Origin: Ziziphus jujuba
Taxonomy: Eukaryota; Streptophyta; Magnoliopsida; Rosales; Rhamnaceae
Assembly (NCBI RefSeq): GCF_031755915.1
Contig: NC_083385.1
Coordinates: 17,877,001 to 17,941,000, forward strand
Direction: 5' to 3'
Length of the DNA stretch: 64,000 nucleotides
Shown here: piece after piece, positions 45,701-58,439 of the stretch
Numbering within the stretch: the first letter of the stretch is position 1
How the letters are laid out: every line of letters begins with the position of its first letter
The notes under the pieces: generated by a model
The model's input: the letters and a program-made list of their open reading frames with translations, nothing else
What the model was told of the DNA's origin: nothing
Databases searched by the model: none
Made by a program: the position numbers and the translations under genes

Positions 45701-47738
45701 GTCTTATCAACCTTTTCACGGAGTCGAGGAAGGAAAAAATTTTAGTGATTTCCTACTACTTCCTGTCTAGAAGAGACCAGTTGTTTAGATTATGTTGGGA
45801 GTGAGCAATCATCCCTTGACACATGAAAATAAAGGGGGTAAAAACGCATGGGAGAATGCCGTTTCTGAACCAAAATAAATAGTAAAAAAGGATCAAAAAC
45901 CGCTTCTCTTTTCTCCTCTATAGTATAGACAAAGGATATACTAAAGATATGTTATTTATTAGCTTTTTTTATGTAAAGCGCTACCATTTTTTAATATATG
46001 AAAATAGAAAAATAAAATGGTTTAAATTTTATTTTGATACCTGACGGTGAAATATACTTTTTATAAGTCTTATAAGTCTAACTTACGTAAAAAAATAAAA
46101 AAAAGTTATATATTTCTAACTCAGGTTAATTTTATTGGTATTAAGTGATTATTTTTTAAACCAAAAAGGGATAAGCAATGAGTTTTCAAATTGGAGAGCA
46201 AATTATACTTTTGTTAAACCTTGGTGAAGTTTATGATATTTTTCATTGACTTAATTAAAAATGATATAATCATAATGTTATATGCATCAATTTTATTTAT
46301 CAATTGATGTAGCTAATTATGTTTCAGTATGTAAATGATTGAAAAGAAATATAAACTAAATACAAGGGGGGGGCGCGGGGGACTTATATGCAATTGTTGT
46401 ACAAGTAATATGGTGCAAAGGGACCATCAAAATTGTAATATCAATAAATATTTTTGTGTAAGTCACATGCTTTATTATGATTCATACAAAGGTGGAGATA
46501 ATGTTGGGACAACAAGGACAATTACCCACACTAAATATCTACTTTATATGTATTATTTATTAATATTTTTATAATTTTACACTTTGGCCCCATAAATAAC
46601 TATTTGTCATGTAGGTCACAATTGTCTTTTGACTAAAAGAAATATTTTTTGTAATTTTATAATTCTATCCTCACATTTAAACTTTTTTAATATTCATTAA
46701 GCTGTTGTTTATTCAAATAAATTTTCAATTTCCTAGGTTTAGGTACCATCTCGCTTGCTTTTTTAATCCCATTATCATTCTCCTTTTTTGTTTTTTTGTT
46801 TTTTTCCCCTGCACTACAAATGACAGTTTCTTTGTTTGTTAAGTTTCTTTCTATTTTATAATACTATTAAAAGAGAAAATAAAAATTTAGAACTCTAACT
46901 AAGATGATGCTTTTGTAATTTTTCCAAATGTTAGGGTTGTTTATTAAGCAAGTTGATGGTTACTGTATTTTACTTGCTCTCGAACGAATTGATACTGCTT
47001 TTAAAGGTTTGTCCTTCACAATAGTGGCTCTAAATGGATGTATACTACAGTTTTTAGATCATTTTATTTAATCTTATTTTTCATATATATGGATGATCTA
47101 TAAGAGTTGGCATTTATGAAGAAAAAAGGATCAATGCTGCCAATCTTTGTGATCTCTCAGGTATTTCTCCTATTTTATTTTCATTTTGCATTTTATACAT
47201 ATCTTAATTCCTATAATATTTTAACAAGTGCATGTTTTTTCTTTTGTTTATTTTAACTGATAATAGAAAATAATCTTGTATGTCTTTTTTTCGACTGGAA
47301 GAAAATCAAATAAAAAAATAAAGAAAGTGTGGATTTCTAACTAACATCTGTATATATATATGTAAAAAAGAGTGGGTTCATTTTTGGTGGTTGTTGTTTG
47401 GCTTTGCTCATCTTACTTTTTTTTTTGCCCTTTCCCAAAACAACGTCATTTTGGTTTATGTCTATTTTATTTGAAAATTTTTTTAGTCATTTAACCAATT
47501 TATCCATTTTTATTGTTGAAGAAACAAACTTTAATGGGGGCATAATTTTCATTTTCATTTGGAAAGATGATAGCATGTGTTTTCTTCCTTATAATGGGGT
47601 TGATAAATTACTTATAAAATGAAATAGTTATGGCTTGTCATATATGGATATGGTTATGAGAGAGGATATAAGGTTCAGGGCAAACAAAATCGAAGATGTA
47701 ACAAATATGAAAGTAAAAACAATTCCTTGATGGCTATG

Positions 47739-47770
47739 TTTAAGTCTAGAAGCATTTAAGTCTAGAAGCA
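47739..47770. repeat. Perfect 16-bp tandem repeat
   Basis: TTTAAGTCTAGAAGCA occurs twice in direct succession. A second tandem pair, built on ATGTGGTTC-ACCCAAAAA, lies about 110 bases further on (about 47878-47950). Confidence 0.9.
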
Positions 47771-48029
47771 AAGATAATTTGCTAGAATTAGTTCGGAATT
47801 ATATGTGTCTTGGCTTGCAACATTCTTTGATTCCATTATTATTCAAAATTACGCATCAGCTCTCATGTACTGTTTGGAATAATCACTAGATATGTGGTTC
47901 AACCCAAAAAGCGAGAATAATCATAAGGCATGTGGTTCTACCCAAAAAACAGATGTTAACACTTAAATATGCCAAGTCGTACATCTCTTTTGCTGTCATT
48001 GAAAAGTTTTTCCATTCTAGCTTAAGTCA

Positions 48030-48460
48030 AGATTTAAAATATTGGTATGGTACAAAATCAAATGTTATAAAACTTAAAAATATCAAAAATTATCAAATAC
48101 CAATAAAATTTTATAAAAATTTATATAAAAAATTATTATTGAAATTTTAGGATATTCTTATTCAATTAATACTTTATCAATCTAACTATAAAACATATAA
48201 AAATATTGATAGATATTGGTGTTATGGTAAATTTAACGGATATTACCATAATATTCTCTTACATGTATATTTAACCTCTTTTGACTTGATTTGGATCATT
48301 ATATTTGTTAAATAATATTTTAAAAAATTAATAAAAATTAAAATTTTATGGATATTTTTATAATTCTATGAAAATTATAATAGAAATTTTAGAAATATCA
48401 ACTTATATTATGAAATTTTGATTCCGTTCTCGTATGTGTGTTGAAGGTTTTTTCCAGTCA
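48030..48460 (+). repeat. Deleted relative of the dispersed AT-rich repeat
   Basis: It shows the order of the start and end portions of copy A (29820-30971), with the middle missing. It is strongly diverged, so the limits are rough. Confidence 0.4.
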
Positions 48461-48629
48461 ATCCGATTGAAACCAAACCAAGCTACTAATTAATATTTTT
48501 TAAAAATATTATTTAAAAAAATAATAATATATTTTTTGTTTATATTTTTATATTGTCATGTTATGATATTTCTATTTTATTTTTCACAATACAACACGTA
48601 TCTGCTTATTTATTATATCTTATTATAAG

Positions 48630-48660
<31 letters not shown>

Positions 48661-48734
48661 CTTCAATATTCATACATAAAGTTTTAATTTATAATACAAG
48701 TTTGTATATTAAATTTTAAAGATCTCATCAAATT

Positions 48735-49765
48735 TTAAAATTTTTATATTAATGGAAATATCAGAGGTTTAAAATATAAAAATATTAAAATTTATTGAAT
48801 ATAAACAAAAACTCATAAAAAATTGTGAAAATTGGTGGATATTTATTTAAAAATTTGTAAATTTTTATTGAAATTTTAAAATTAATTTATTTAATCAATT
48901 AATTATCAATTTAACTATAAAAATTACAAAAATATTGAATAAATATTATATTTTTGTAATTATTTAATTTATAATAAGCGTTAATAGTCAAAACTATTAT
49001 ATTATTAATTAAAATATACAAAAGAGTACATTTTTATAAATCATTTATTAAATAAGATATGTAAAATAATTATTATAATTACATTATATTTTATACGTGT
49101 TATCTCAATAGAACATATAATTTATTGGTGGTTAAAAATTATTGGTGTTTTCATTATTTTCATTTTGATTTATTGTGATATGTGTAATATGAGAAATAAT
49201 TATTTAAAATGCATTTCCTTGATAATTTTACAAGTAATTGTTAATATGCTAATCATATGAATCTTGTTTTAGATGTGGTTGTTCTTGATGATAATTATTA
49301 TATAATATTGATTAACTCTATGTATAACTATTATTCTTTGATGGTTGAATTTGTAAATGATGTATTTACTGTATATTTTTTAATTTCCGTTTATATTCTA
49401 ATTTTTATTACTTTAGAATATGTATACAAATATAAAATTTATTATTGTAAAATATATATGTATATATTATAATGGATTCATAGATTCGTGACTTATGAGA
49501 TTAATTTTTCTCTTAAAAGGACATAGATAGATTTGTTTGGTGTTATTTTGAATATTATTTGTTAAATGAGATTTTTTTTTTGTTTGCTTAATTATTGGAA
49601 GCCAATTAAAAGGTTGAAAAAAATTTCTATCAATAATGTTAATTTGGTGAAAAATTTTACTAAATATCAATAATATTTATAAATTTTTATAATAACAAAT
49701 TAAATTTTAAAAAAATAAATAAATTTTGTAGATATTTTTAAAATTTTGATGAGAACACTAGATGT
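48735..49765 (+). repeat. Dispersed AT-rich repeat, copy B (3' end missing)
   Basis: It matches copy A in order across its length, for example a TTAATTAA/TTATCAA-type stretch near 48893, GGTTAAAAATTAT near 49130 and AAAAATTTTACTAAA near 49651. The internal inverted terminus seen in copy A is replaced here. The short Tyr/Ile-rich open frame at 49257-49472 lies within the repeat and is not a gene. Confidence 0.65.
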
Positions 49766-51360
49766 AATATAAAAGTGTAAAAACCTTTAAACAGTTTAAG
49801 CATGAAAATGTTTATATCTATATATATATATATATATATATAGTTTTGATATGATTAATAATTTATAGAGAAAAATTGTAAATGATATTTATTTACAATA
49901 TTAAATCATAAAAATTATGTAGATCTAATGACTATGATACTATTCTTTACTGTCTATCTCTATAAATTGCTTAACATATCATTTCATATAACTTCTGCAT
50001 ATATATATATATATATATGTTTTATTATGTGTTCAACTAAATAACAATAATGTTTTTTTTTTAATCTATATGTTTTTAAAAATTAAAAATATTTTGAATG
50101 GGGTAAAACAAAACTCTTAATTTGTTGACTAAACGGATTTCTAGAATATTTGACTTTTAATGAGTCTATAGATATTAAAATCTTTTTTAGGTGAATGAGT
50201 CTATAGACATTAAATCAGCTTTTAGATATAGAGGTGAAACTGATTTTTTTTTTCTTTTCTTTTTCAGTGTCAATTAATAATTAGGAAGATAAATCATTCT
50301 AATGCATGGAGACGTGCAAATATTATTATATTGTTTAATTTGTTTTTATTTGAGAAAACGTTATCCATATGGTTTATTATAAAATAAAATTAAAAATTAT
50401 AAAAAAAAAAAAAAAAAACGCATCGCTTACCTGTCCCTTTATCCACTCCCTTATCCACGTTCTCCATTTTCCATCACGTTTAAAAGAAGGAAAGTTCATT
50501 TTATTTTTTCTCTCACTTTTTTATTTTTTTTGATATGCATTCATTTTTTGTCTTTCTCCTAAAACTTTACTATATGATAGTATCATTTCATTTAAAAAAT
50601 ATTATTATTTTAATTAAATTTTTTACGAGCATCTCTTCCTAACTTGCCACTATTTTCCACTTAAACAAAACAAGTTTACCATAATCTCCTCCTGTTATTG
50701 TTATCATTATTATTATTATTATGATTTGGTAATTAATCTCCCTTTGAATTTGATAATCTCCAATTAATCTCCCCTTGTGAATTTGGTAGTCTCCAAAAGT
50801 CCAAATATATTGTTACCATGTTACTTTCACTACTTTCCTAATATTACGTTATCTATAAAAAAAATATATATATTATTATTATTATTATTATTATATGTAG
50901 TACAATCTTGAATATATTTTTGATGATTTATATTCCATATTCTTTAAAAAAAATTAATATAATAAATTTTCAAATGAATTTAGGAAAGGCAAAAAATTGC
51001 AAATAAAAGCCATTCCATAATTCAAGCCTTTTTTTTAATTAAATAAAGAAAAAGAAAAAAAAAAAAAGCTATCTCTAAATGGATATGGATTTCTTGCCCA
51101 AAATCGCCCATACTTCCTTTTTTTTATTATTATTTTTTTAAAGAGTCGAAAATACCCATAATTCGGTTTTTTTATTATTATTATTATTATTAGTTTTTTG
51201 AAACGACGAAAGTACAAAATATATTGCTAGGACACAAATCTGATCCAAAACCAAAAGCATTCATTTTTTTTTTTTTTTTAATTTTTAAATCAAACATATC
51301 CAGTTGACGTTGAAAGGCGCGCCAAAAAAAACAACTACCAAAACCCTCATTCAATAAGCA
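49766..51360. other. AT-rich intergenic stretch upstream of ACX2
   Basis: It holds (TA)n tracts at 49818-49841 and 49999-50018, (TTA)n at 50873-50893 and 51169-51191, and poly-A/poly-T runs. No coding frame is supported. The final part probably contains distal promoter sequence of ACX2. Confidence 0.55.
51316..51328 (-). promoter_or_regulatory. E2F-like site upstream of ACX2
   Basis: The - strand reads TTTTGGCGCGCC, which fits the E2F consensus TTTSSCGC, about 170 bases before the start codon. It is also a GGCGCGCC palindrome. Function is not shown. Confidence 0.3.
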
Positions 51361-51363
51361 TAT

Positions 51364-51374
51364 GCCACGTGTCA
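51364..51374. promoter_or_regulatory. G-box/ABRE-type site upstream of ACX2
   Basis: GCCACGTGTCA, with CACGTG at 51366-51371, lies about 120 bases upstream of the start codon. The same 11-mer is upstream of RAP2-4 at 22150-22160. A CGTCA motif lies at 51391-51395. Confidence 0.5.
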
Positions 51375-51493
51375 GATGACGGAGATGCAACGTCACTCTA
51401 TGTGCCGTATGAGTAAAAACTAATCCAAAATTCGTTTCCTTTCAGAGCTCTCGCCAGAGACCGCTTTGCCCATCCATTATTCCCTCTTTCTCA

Positions 51494-54400
51494 ATGCAAG
51501 GACAAGACTCAAATCCGACGGCCGGAGACGACCACAGGCTCGCCGTCCGGCGAATCCAACGGCTCTCCCTCCACCTCACTCCGATTCCTCGCTCCCTCTG
51601 CGACTCCGATGAGCTCCAGATGCTAAGATGCTCCAGGGGAACACCGAAGCTCGTAGTGGAGACTTCGAATCTCTCGGATTACATGAGGGGCAAAAACAGA
51701 GAGATTCAAGAAAGGATTTACGAATACTTCAATTCTAAGCCTGAGCTTCAGACTCCGCTCGAGATCTCCAAGGACGATCACCGTGAGCTCTGTATGAGAC
51801 AGCTTGTTGGTTTGGTCAGGGAGGCTGGGATTAGGCCCTTCAGGTATGTCGTTGATGAACCCGCTAAGTATTTCGCTGTTTTGGAAGCTGTTGGGAGCGT
51901 CGACATGTCGCTTGGGATTAAGACAGGGGTTCAGTACAGGTGAAATCTTTTACTCTCGTACTTCGATTTTTTTTTTTTTTTCCTTTGTTTGTTATGTGAT
52001 TATTTATTTATTTTTTTCATTTTACGAATCTGAAATGTGTTTTTGTCGATATTTGGGGATTTTGATCGATAAAAGAGAGGTTTGACTTTATGTGCTAAAT
52101 TACTCAATATTAAAAAATAATAATAATAAGAAAACAAATTAATTTTGCGTCTGCTTGGTTGAAGAATATAGGAGTTTTTGACTTGGGTTTTCTTCATTTT
52201 GTAAATGAAAACGATCCATTAACCGTATCAATATATGCTTTGATCCATGTTTGACAGCCCTTTGTGGCAGAAAAATGTTTTAATCAATTTGATGAGTGAC
52301 AGACAGTTGGAAATAAGCTCAAACATCTGAGATGAATCAGCTTATATGGTTCTGCTACATTAGGTCCATATTACTATTGAAAGTTGGTTGGGCACTGCCG
52401 CGTTTGTTGGTGGTTAAATCATTATAAACGGATTTTCATCAATAGGAAGTAGCAATGGTTCCATATCTAAATGCTCCATCCATGGCCTTGCTTTGTTGGT
52501 ACCTGCATTGGTTAATGGATGTATTTCCGCATAACAATTGCTTCAATGAGTCGTTTCTGATAACTGGGTTATCCACATGTAAAGCTGGGGATATTGTGTT
52601 GTTGCCTATAGAATTAGAGTTGGGTGGGTCAGAGTTGTTCTTTCCCAACTATGGAGTTTAGCGTGGTGTCTATTAATTGAAGTATTGCTGTAAGGTCAAG
52701 TCATAAGTTTTGCAAATCAGGATTAAGCGAGTCTATAAATCCTATAATTGCTGTTGAAAGATGGATTTTGGCAAGTTGAGTAGTGAAATAATCAGAACTA
52801 TGAAAATCTTTTGAGAACACCTTGAATGTTGTAAAGTTAATGAGAGATAACTAAGTTGGTTTCTTCACATGTTGAAGACTTGTTTTTACTTTGAAAACTG
52901 AAGGTTGCAAAGTGAGTGTGTGTGTTTGTGTTTGTGTGAAGGCATAATGGAACTTTTATAAGCAGTCAAGCTGAGGATGGTTGAAATGTATCTTCAAAAG
53001 TGCTGCTCCTAATACATTTACACTAAGTATGGCTCCAGTGCGGGTCTGTAGAGTGTGTAGAGCGCCTCCCCTGCTTACCCATTTTGGTTGCAAAACATTG
53101 CTTTCAAATTCTACTGTAATCCCTCCATCATGTGTATATAAAATGAAGCAGACAAGGAAAATATAATGCAGATAATGTTCTGTAATCAAGAATTGCTAGG
53201 TCCATAATGTTTTAAAGTCATAGCATGGCATACTGAAGCTGTGCTATTTACTTTAAGTTTGCATAATCCAGCCTCTATCCTCTTCTTTTCCCCGTGGAGT
53301 TTATTGACAGTATCTCTTATTGCTTGGTCCTTTAGCATTAATTGATGCTATCTCTTATTGATATATTGGGGATGCTCTTCTTTGGATAATTCCTGCTTTT
53401 TGAGATTAACTCCTTTTCCTTTATTATTTGATTGTTTTTTTTATGGTCTTTCTAGGCTTTTTTTTTTGACGTGTAGCTCAATACATTGTTATTGCTTGCC
53501 CATTCTCCCTTTGTAGATTACTTATGCATTGAGCTTTACTTTCTGAAGCTTGTCTTTTTTGTGTGGAATATTCTTATAGGTGGTTTGCCTAATGTATTGA
53601 CATGGTTGCATTGACCATAATTTAACTATCTGTATAGAAATTAAACTACCTTGGTGCATAATAGTTACTTATCATTTTTTATTTTTGTTCTAGTTACTTA
53701 GTTCATATTTTTGGGTCCAGATATATTGGTATCTTATTCAAAAGTTAATTGTCATCAATTTTAGAGTTATTATAAAAAATTTCATAGTATATGTAGTTAA
53801 AAATTTATTATAGGCTCCTCCATTTATTTATGGTTGATAATAAAAATTTATGGCTTTTCAAACTTTGTTTTACTGCCATATTTTTATTTATTCCTTTACT
53901 GTTTAGGTTAACACCAATGTATGAGCATTAGATGTCTATCCTATGCATGTGTAACACACACCCACACATATGTGAGGGCACACATATGCATAAAATTAGT
54001 TTTCAGTATGTTTTGGAATTTTGTGGCATTCTGATTCTTGCTGAGTAGTGCAGGCAAAAAATCTATATAACTTTACAGATTTGTGATTTTCAATATTGGT
54101 TTTATGTTGGTTCTGTTTGTCTTCATTGTGTATGATTTGTTCCCCTTCGGTTTTTTAAGGAGAATTGGCTTTTGTGTATGGCCTTTGACATTATGTTACT
54201 TTAAGGCACTGGCCTGTATGGTTTGTTTTGCTTTTGCATTTGGTATTCTTTTTCTAGTTATGTTGTAAGCCAGAATAAAAAAAACAAATAATACTTTTGT
54301 CCTACACTGATTTTGACTATTTTTAGTGCAGCCTATGGGGAGGCTCAGTGGTCAATTTAGGAACTAAGAAACATAGGGATAAGTACTATGATGGTATTGA

Positions 54401-57248
54401 CAGTTTGGAGTATCCAGGTTGTTTTGCTATGACAGAACTCCATCATGGTAAATTACTTTTACTTATTTTCACTTTTAATCTTCTTCTTTCTTTTTCTTCT
54501 GTTCTTTTATTTATTCCTGTGAAGAGTGGATAGTTTATTGGTATATCATCTATAAAGTATCACCTGCTTGTCTAATATTATGGTTTCTTTTGCTTGGTAT
54601 TCTTGTAACTTTTTAGCTGTTTATTTTTATTTTGATTTATTTATTTTTTTTATATGTTCCATTTCTTATAACTATGATAATTGCTTAGCATTGTATATGG
54701 TGTCTATTCTGAACCTGTCTTTCTTGTTTCTTTGGATGTGTAAAAGGTTCAAATGTTCAAGGCCTCCAAACAACAGCAACATTTGATCCACTTGCAAATG
54801 AATTTATAATCAACACTCCAAATGATGGAGCCATCAAATGGTGGATTGGCAATGCTGCTGTTCATGGAAAGTTTGCCACTGTTTTTGCCAAGCTATTGTT
54901 GCCCACTCATGATATAAAAGGAGTTTCTGATATGGGTGTCCATGCCTTCATTGTGCCAATAAGGGATTTGAAGACTCACCAAACTCTTCCTGGGGTTGAG
55001 ATACATGATTGTGGTCAGAAGGTTGGTTTAAATGGAGTGGATAATGGAGCTTTGAAATTCAGTTCGGTAAGAATTCCTCGAGACAACCTTCTTAATCGGT
55101 TTGGAGATGTTTCGAGGGATGGCAAATACACAAGTAGTCTCCCAACCAAAAATAAAAGATTTGCTGCCATGCTAGGGGAGCTTGTAGGTGGGAGAGTTGG
55201 CCTTGCATATTCTTCAGTTGGTGTCCTCAAGATTTCCACCACTATTGCAATCCGGTATTCTTTATTGCGCCAGCAGTTTGGTCCTCCTAAGCAACCTGAA
55301 ATCAGTATACTTGATTATCAGTCTCACCAGCACAAGCTTATGCCAATGCTGGCTTCAACTTATGCGTTCCATTTTGCCACAGTACATTTGGTGGACAATT
55401 ATTCAGAAATGAAAAGGTCTCATGATGAAGAATTGATTGCAGATGTTCATGTGCTTTCAGCTGGCCTCAAGGCTTATGTGACATCCTATACAGCAAAGGC
55501 ATTGAGCATCTGTAGGGAAGCTTGTGGAGGCCATGGGTATGCTGCTGTTAACCGCTTTGGTATTTTGCGCAATGATCATGACATATTCCAGACATTTGAA
55601 GGGGACAACACAGTTCTGCTTCAACAGGTTGCAACCAAGTCACTTTCTTATGCACCCTTGTTTGAAATTACTCTAAATTATACTCCTAATTTGTTTTGTT
55701 GGATAAAGCATGAGTGCCTAAATGCCTGGTGATGACTATAGACTTGAACAGATAGGAATGACCAATAGATGCTAGCCATGGCAACTCTACTTAAAGGGAA
55801 TCCTCCCTGCCTTGACTTCTTCAAATTGTAGTGATGAGAAATGCATGGGTGGTGTTTAACAAAAAATGATATTAAAAAAGCTAATTCATCTAAGTAACCT
55901 GACACCATTTAAGGTTACAAATGCTGGCCAGACTTAATGCTTTCTATGCTCATCTCTGAAAACTTGCTCTATTGGGGGTGTTAGGAATGGGTTACTTGAT
56001 CATCACTCTCCTTTTTCTGGTTCAACTGTTAAAATACTGTTTACGTCATTAATCCCTGTGGACTACGGTGTCTGTGGATTCTAGCTTTTAATAATTGTAT
56101 AGAAAATTTCATTTTATGATGTTTCTCATGGACTAATAGCCACAAGAAACTAAAGCAATTCTGGTTCTTGACTTTTCACTTGTGACTCAGGTAGCGGCTG
56201 ATTTGTTGAAGCAATACAAGGAGAAGTTCCAAGGTGGGAGGTTCACAGTTACATGGAACTATCTAAGAGAATCCATGAACGCGTATCTGTCCCAACCAAA
56301 TCCTGTAACTGCTCGATGGGAAAGTGAAGACCATCTGCGAGATCCAAAATTCCAGTTGGATGCCTTCAGAGTGAGTGTTGTATTTTTTATATTGTAACTG
56401 CTAACAGAGTGCACTTCTTTTCCCGGTCTTTTCATTCAATGTCTTCACTTCCAACACGATCATAGATCATGTATTGTTTGCTTTCTGCAGTACCGAACAT
56501 CTCGTCTGCTTCAAAGTGTTGCTGTGCGACTACGCAAGCACTCAAAAACTCTAGGGGGTTTTGGTGCTTGGAATAGGTGCTTGAATCACCTGCTGACACT
56601 TGCAGAATCCCATATTGAATCTGTCATCCTTTCCAAGTTTATTGAAGCTGTAGAGATGTACTTCCACATCCTTGGCTCAGTAGTACTTTAATTTGTACAC
56701 TATGGATTTTAGTTTTTAAAAATTCCCTATTTCTATGCCAGCTGTCCTGATGAAAATTCGCGGGCTGCTCTGAAACTTGTTTGTGATCTTTATGCCTTGG
56801 ATCGAATCTGGAAAGACATAGGAACATATCGTAATGTTGATTATGTGGCGCCCAACAAAGCTAAGGTATGCAACTGTCTCAAGTAAATCCATTTACAAAA
56901 TTAGAATCAGTTGTACAAGAACAAGATGTTAAAGCAAGCATAAAATTACGTTTTGATGTTTCATTTTATGTTGTCTGTCATGATGTAGTCGAGATAATGG
57001 CAACCATGTTCAATCCCTTTGCATGTGTGGCTCTTAAGTTTTAAATGCTTCTTTTTTCCAAAATTTGATTGACGAACTTCCTGTTTGCGCAGGCAATCCA
57101 CAAACTAACTGAGTACCTGAGCTTCCAAGTGAGGAATATTGCGAGGGAACTTGTGGATACATTCGATCTTCCAGATCATGTTACAAAAGCCCCAATTGCA
57201 ATGAAGTCGGAAGCTTACTCTCATTACACGCAGTATGTGGGGTTTTAG
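51494..57248 (+). CDS. ACX2: Peroxisomal acyl-CoA oxidase, ACX2 type (long-chain)
   Basis: Seven predicted exons: 51494-51939, 54332-54447, 54747-55627, 56191-56370, 56491-56657, 56742-56865 and 57093-57248. All junctions are GT-AG and phases agree, giving 689 aa, close to Arabidopsis ACX2. It oxidises long-chain acyl-CoA to trans-2-enoyl-CoA with FAD, releasing H2O2, the first step of peroxisomal beta-oxidation. A type-2 peroxisomal signal Arg20-Ile-x5-His27-Leu28 is near the N-terminus. The FAD/acyl-CoA core [10 protein letters not shown] spans the exon 2/3 junction. Cys-Gly-Gly-His-Gly-Tyr and Thr-Phe-Glu-Gly-Asp-Asn (Glu at about residue 472, the family's catalytic base position) lie at the end of exon 3. 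The C-terminus (Gln-Tyr-Val-Gly-Phe) is not PTS1-like, as in ACX2. Exon 5's donor (AT|GTAC) gives Ile where Arabidopsis has Asn. Intron 1 is long (2.4 kb). No break is seen. Confidence 0.95.
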
Positions 57249-57296
57249 TACTGAAAACATATATACAAAAAAGCAGCAAAAAAAGTACGTCTTTGA

Positions 57297-57302
57297 AATA
57301 AA
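57297..57302 (+). other. Polyadenylation signal of ACX2
   Basis: AATAAA lies about 50 bases after the stop codon. Confidence 0.5.
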
Positions 57303-58190
57303 GTTGGACAACAAATTAATGAAAAACAAGGACAGTGAGAAAATGTGATATTACTCCTATACCAAAGTCGATGATAGGAACTTTCTTTTGCTACCATTCC
57401 TTTTCTCTTGTTCAGTTCTTTATTATTACATATTTTCTGATTCCCGATATAAAGAATTGTTGAAAGTTGGTGGGTCCAAGGTGATGTCTTTGGCGTTAGT
57501 ACCACATAGATAGATACTTGGGGTGAAAATTTAAAAGAAGTGTATAACTTGTACTGATATTTGTAAAATGCATCAAATAACAATTTAATCAAAAGGCAGT
57601 TTGTTCTTTGTACTCTAAAATGGGCGAGTGAAAGGCTAATAATGTTGTTTTATGTTAACATTGTTGTTTAATATGTACGTAGATATTACCCTGATCTTAT
57701 AAATAAGAAGCTCTTCTATTTTTTCTATGTATGCATCCATACATATATATATTTTGCAGGTAGGCAAATTTTTTTATATGATCAATTCCTATATTTTCTT
57801 TTATATACTATTTGGCATGCCGTAAATTTTTTTCTTAAATATTTTCTAATCTTTTATTATTTATTTATATTGGTATTTTACTTGACGGATGTAAGTACTT
57901 TGCTGGCTTTTCAATATTTGTTTTACGTTCGACTTTTCATTGTAGCCATTTATTTAAAAAACATTTAGTCTTATGGTCAAAATGAATGATACAACCGATT
58001 GTTAGCGCAGACAAAACCAAATACAAATTTGGGAAAAATAAAAAAATTTAAAAAGAAAATAACATGTATATATGGCCAAAATGGGAGCTGTAGTGGTGGT
58101 GTTCTAACATATATTGGCGTTTGGCGGCTGCGCCTGCGAGGCGTGAGTTCCAGAAATCAAAGTCCATTGAAGAACTTAAATCAGATAGAA
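57303..58190. other. 3' flank of ACX2
   Basis: No gene is supported. A GC-richer patch at 58080-58145 lies in a region that is intron-like when read on the - strand (see the promoter-like signal at 58415-58435). Confidence 0.4.
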
Positions 58191-58414
58191 AACTTACCTG
58201 ATTCAATACTTTTTTCATTTTTATATTAATTAGCCGATAAAATTAAATATAAATAATAAAAAAAATACAGAGAAAAGTTCTTCTTTGGATCCCCCTTCAG
58301 TGCTTGCTCTTCTTGCGATTGTTATGAGAATTTTTTTTTTCCCTAAAATCTTAAACAAGTTGATCAGAAGGAAGCTTCAGAAACGAAGGGAGAGAGAGAG
58401 ATGAAAGAGAAGAG

Positions 58415-58435
58415 CAGTATTTATATTGGCATATA
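58415..58435 (-). promoter_or_regulatory. Promoter-like signal facing ACX2 from downstream
   Basis: On the - strand a TATAAATA box (about 58420-58428) is followed by a long CT-rich stretch and then, at about 58192, a strong donor-type TCAG|GTAAGT. This is the layout of a plant core promoter, leader exon and first intron. No protein is encoded nearby, so it would be a non-coding transcript running toward and possibly antisense to the ACX2 3' end. Confidence 0.35.
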
Positions 58436-58439
58436 TATA

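Larger units (their letters stand above)
44690..48029. other. AT-rich intergenic stretch with tandem repeats
   Basis: No gene is supported. It contains a CAACAGCTAC-type minisatellite (45589-45700), a G-rich patch at 46367-46381, a perfect 16-bp tandem repeat at 47739-47770 and a 38-bp-type tandem repeat at about 47878-47950. Confidence 0.5.

Noticed and set aside
46367..46381. G-rich run as a G-quadruplex or regulatory site
   Set aside because: Single G run without the spaced G tracts needed; no adjacent gene.
51804..52085. 93-codon open frame overlapping ACX2 exon 1 and intron 1
   Set aside because: Different frame from exon 1, which continues the acyl-CoA oxidase family, and runs into intron sequence.
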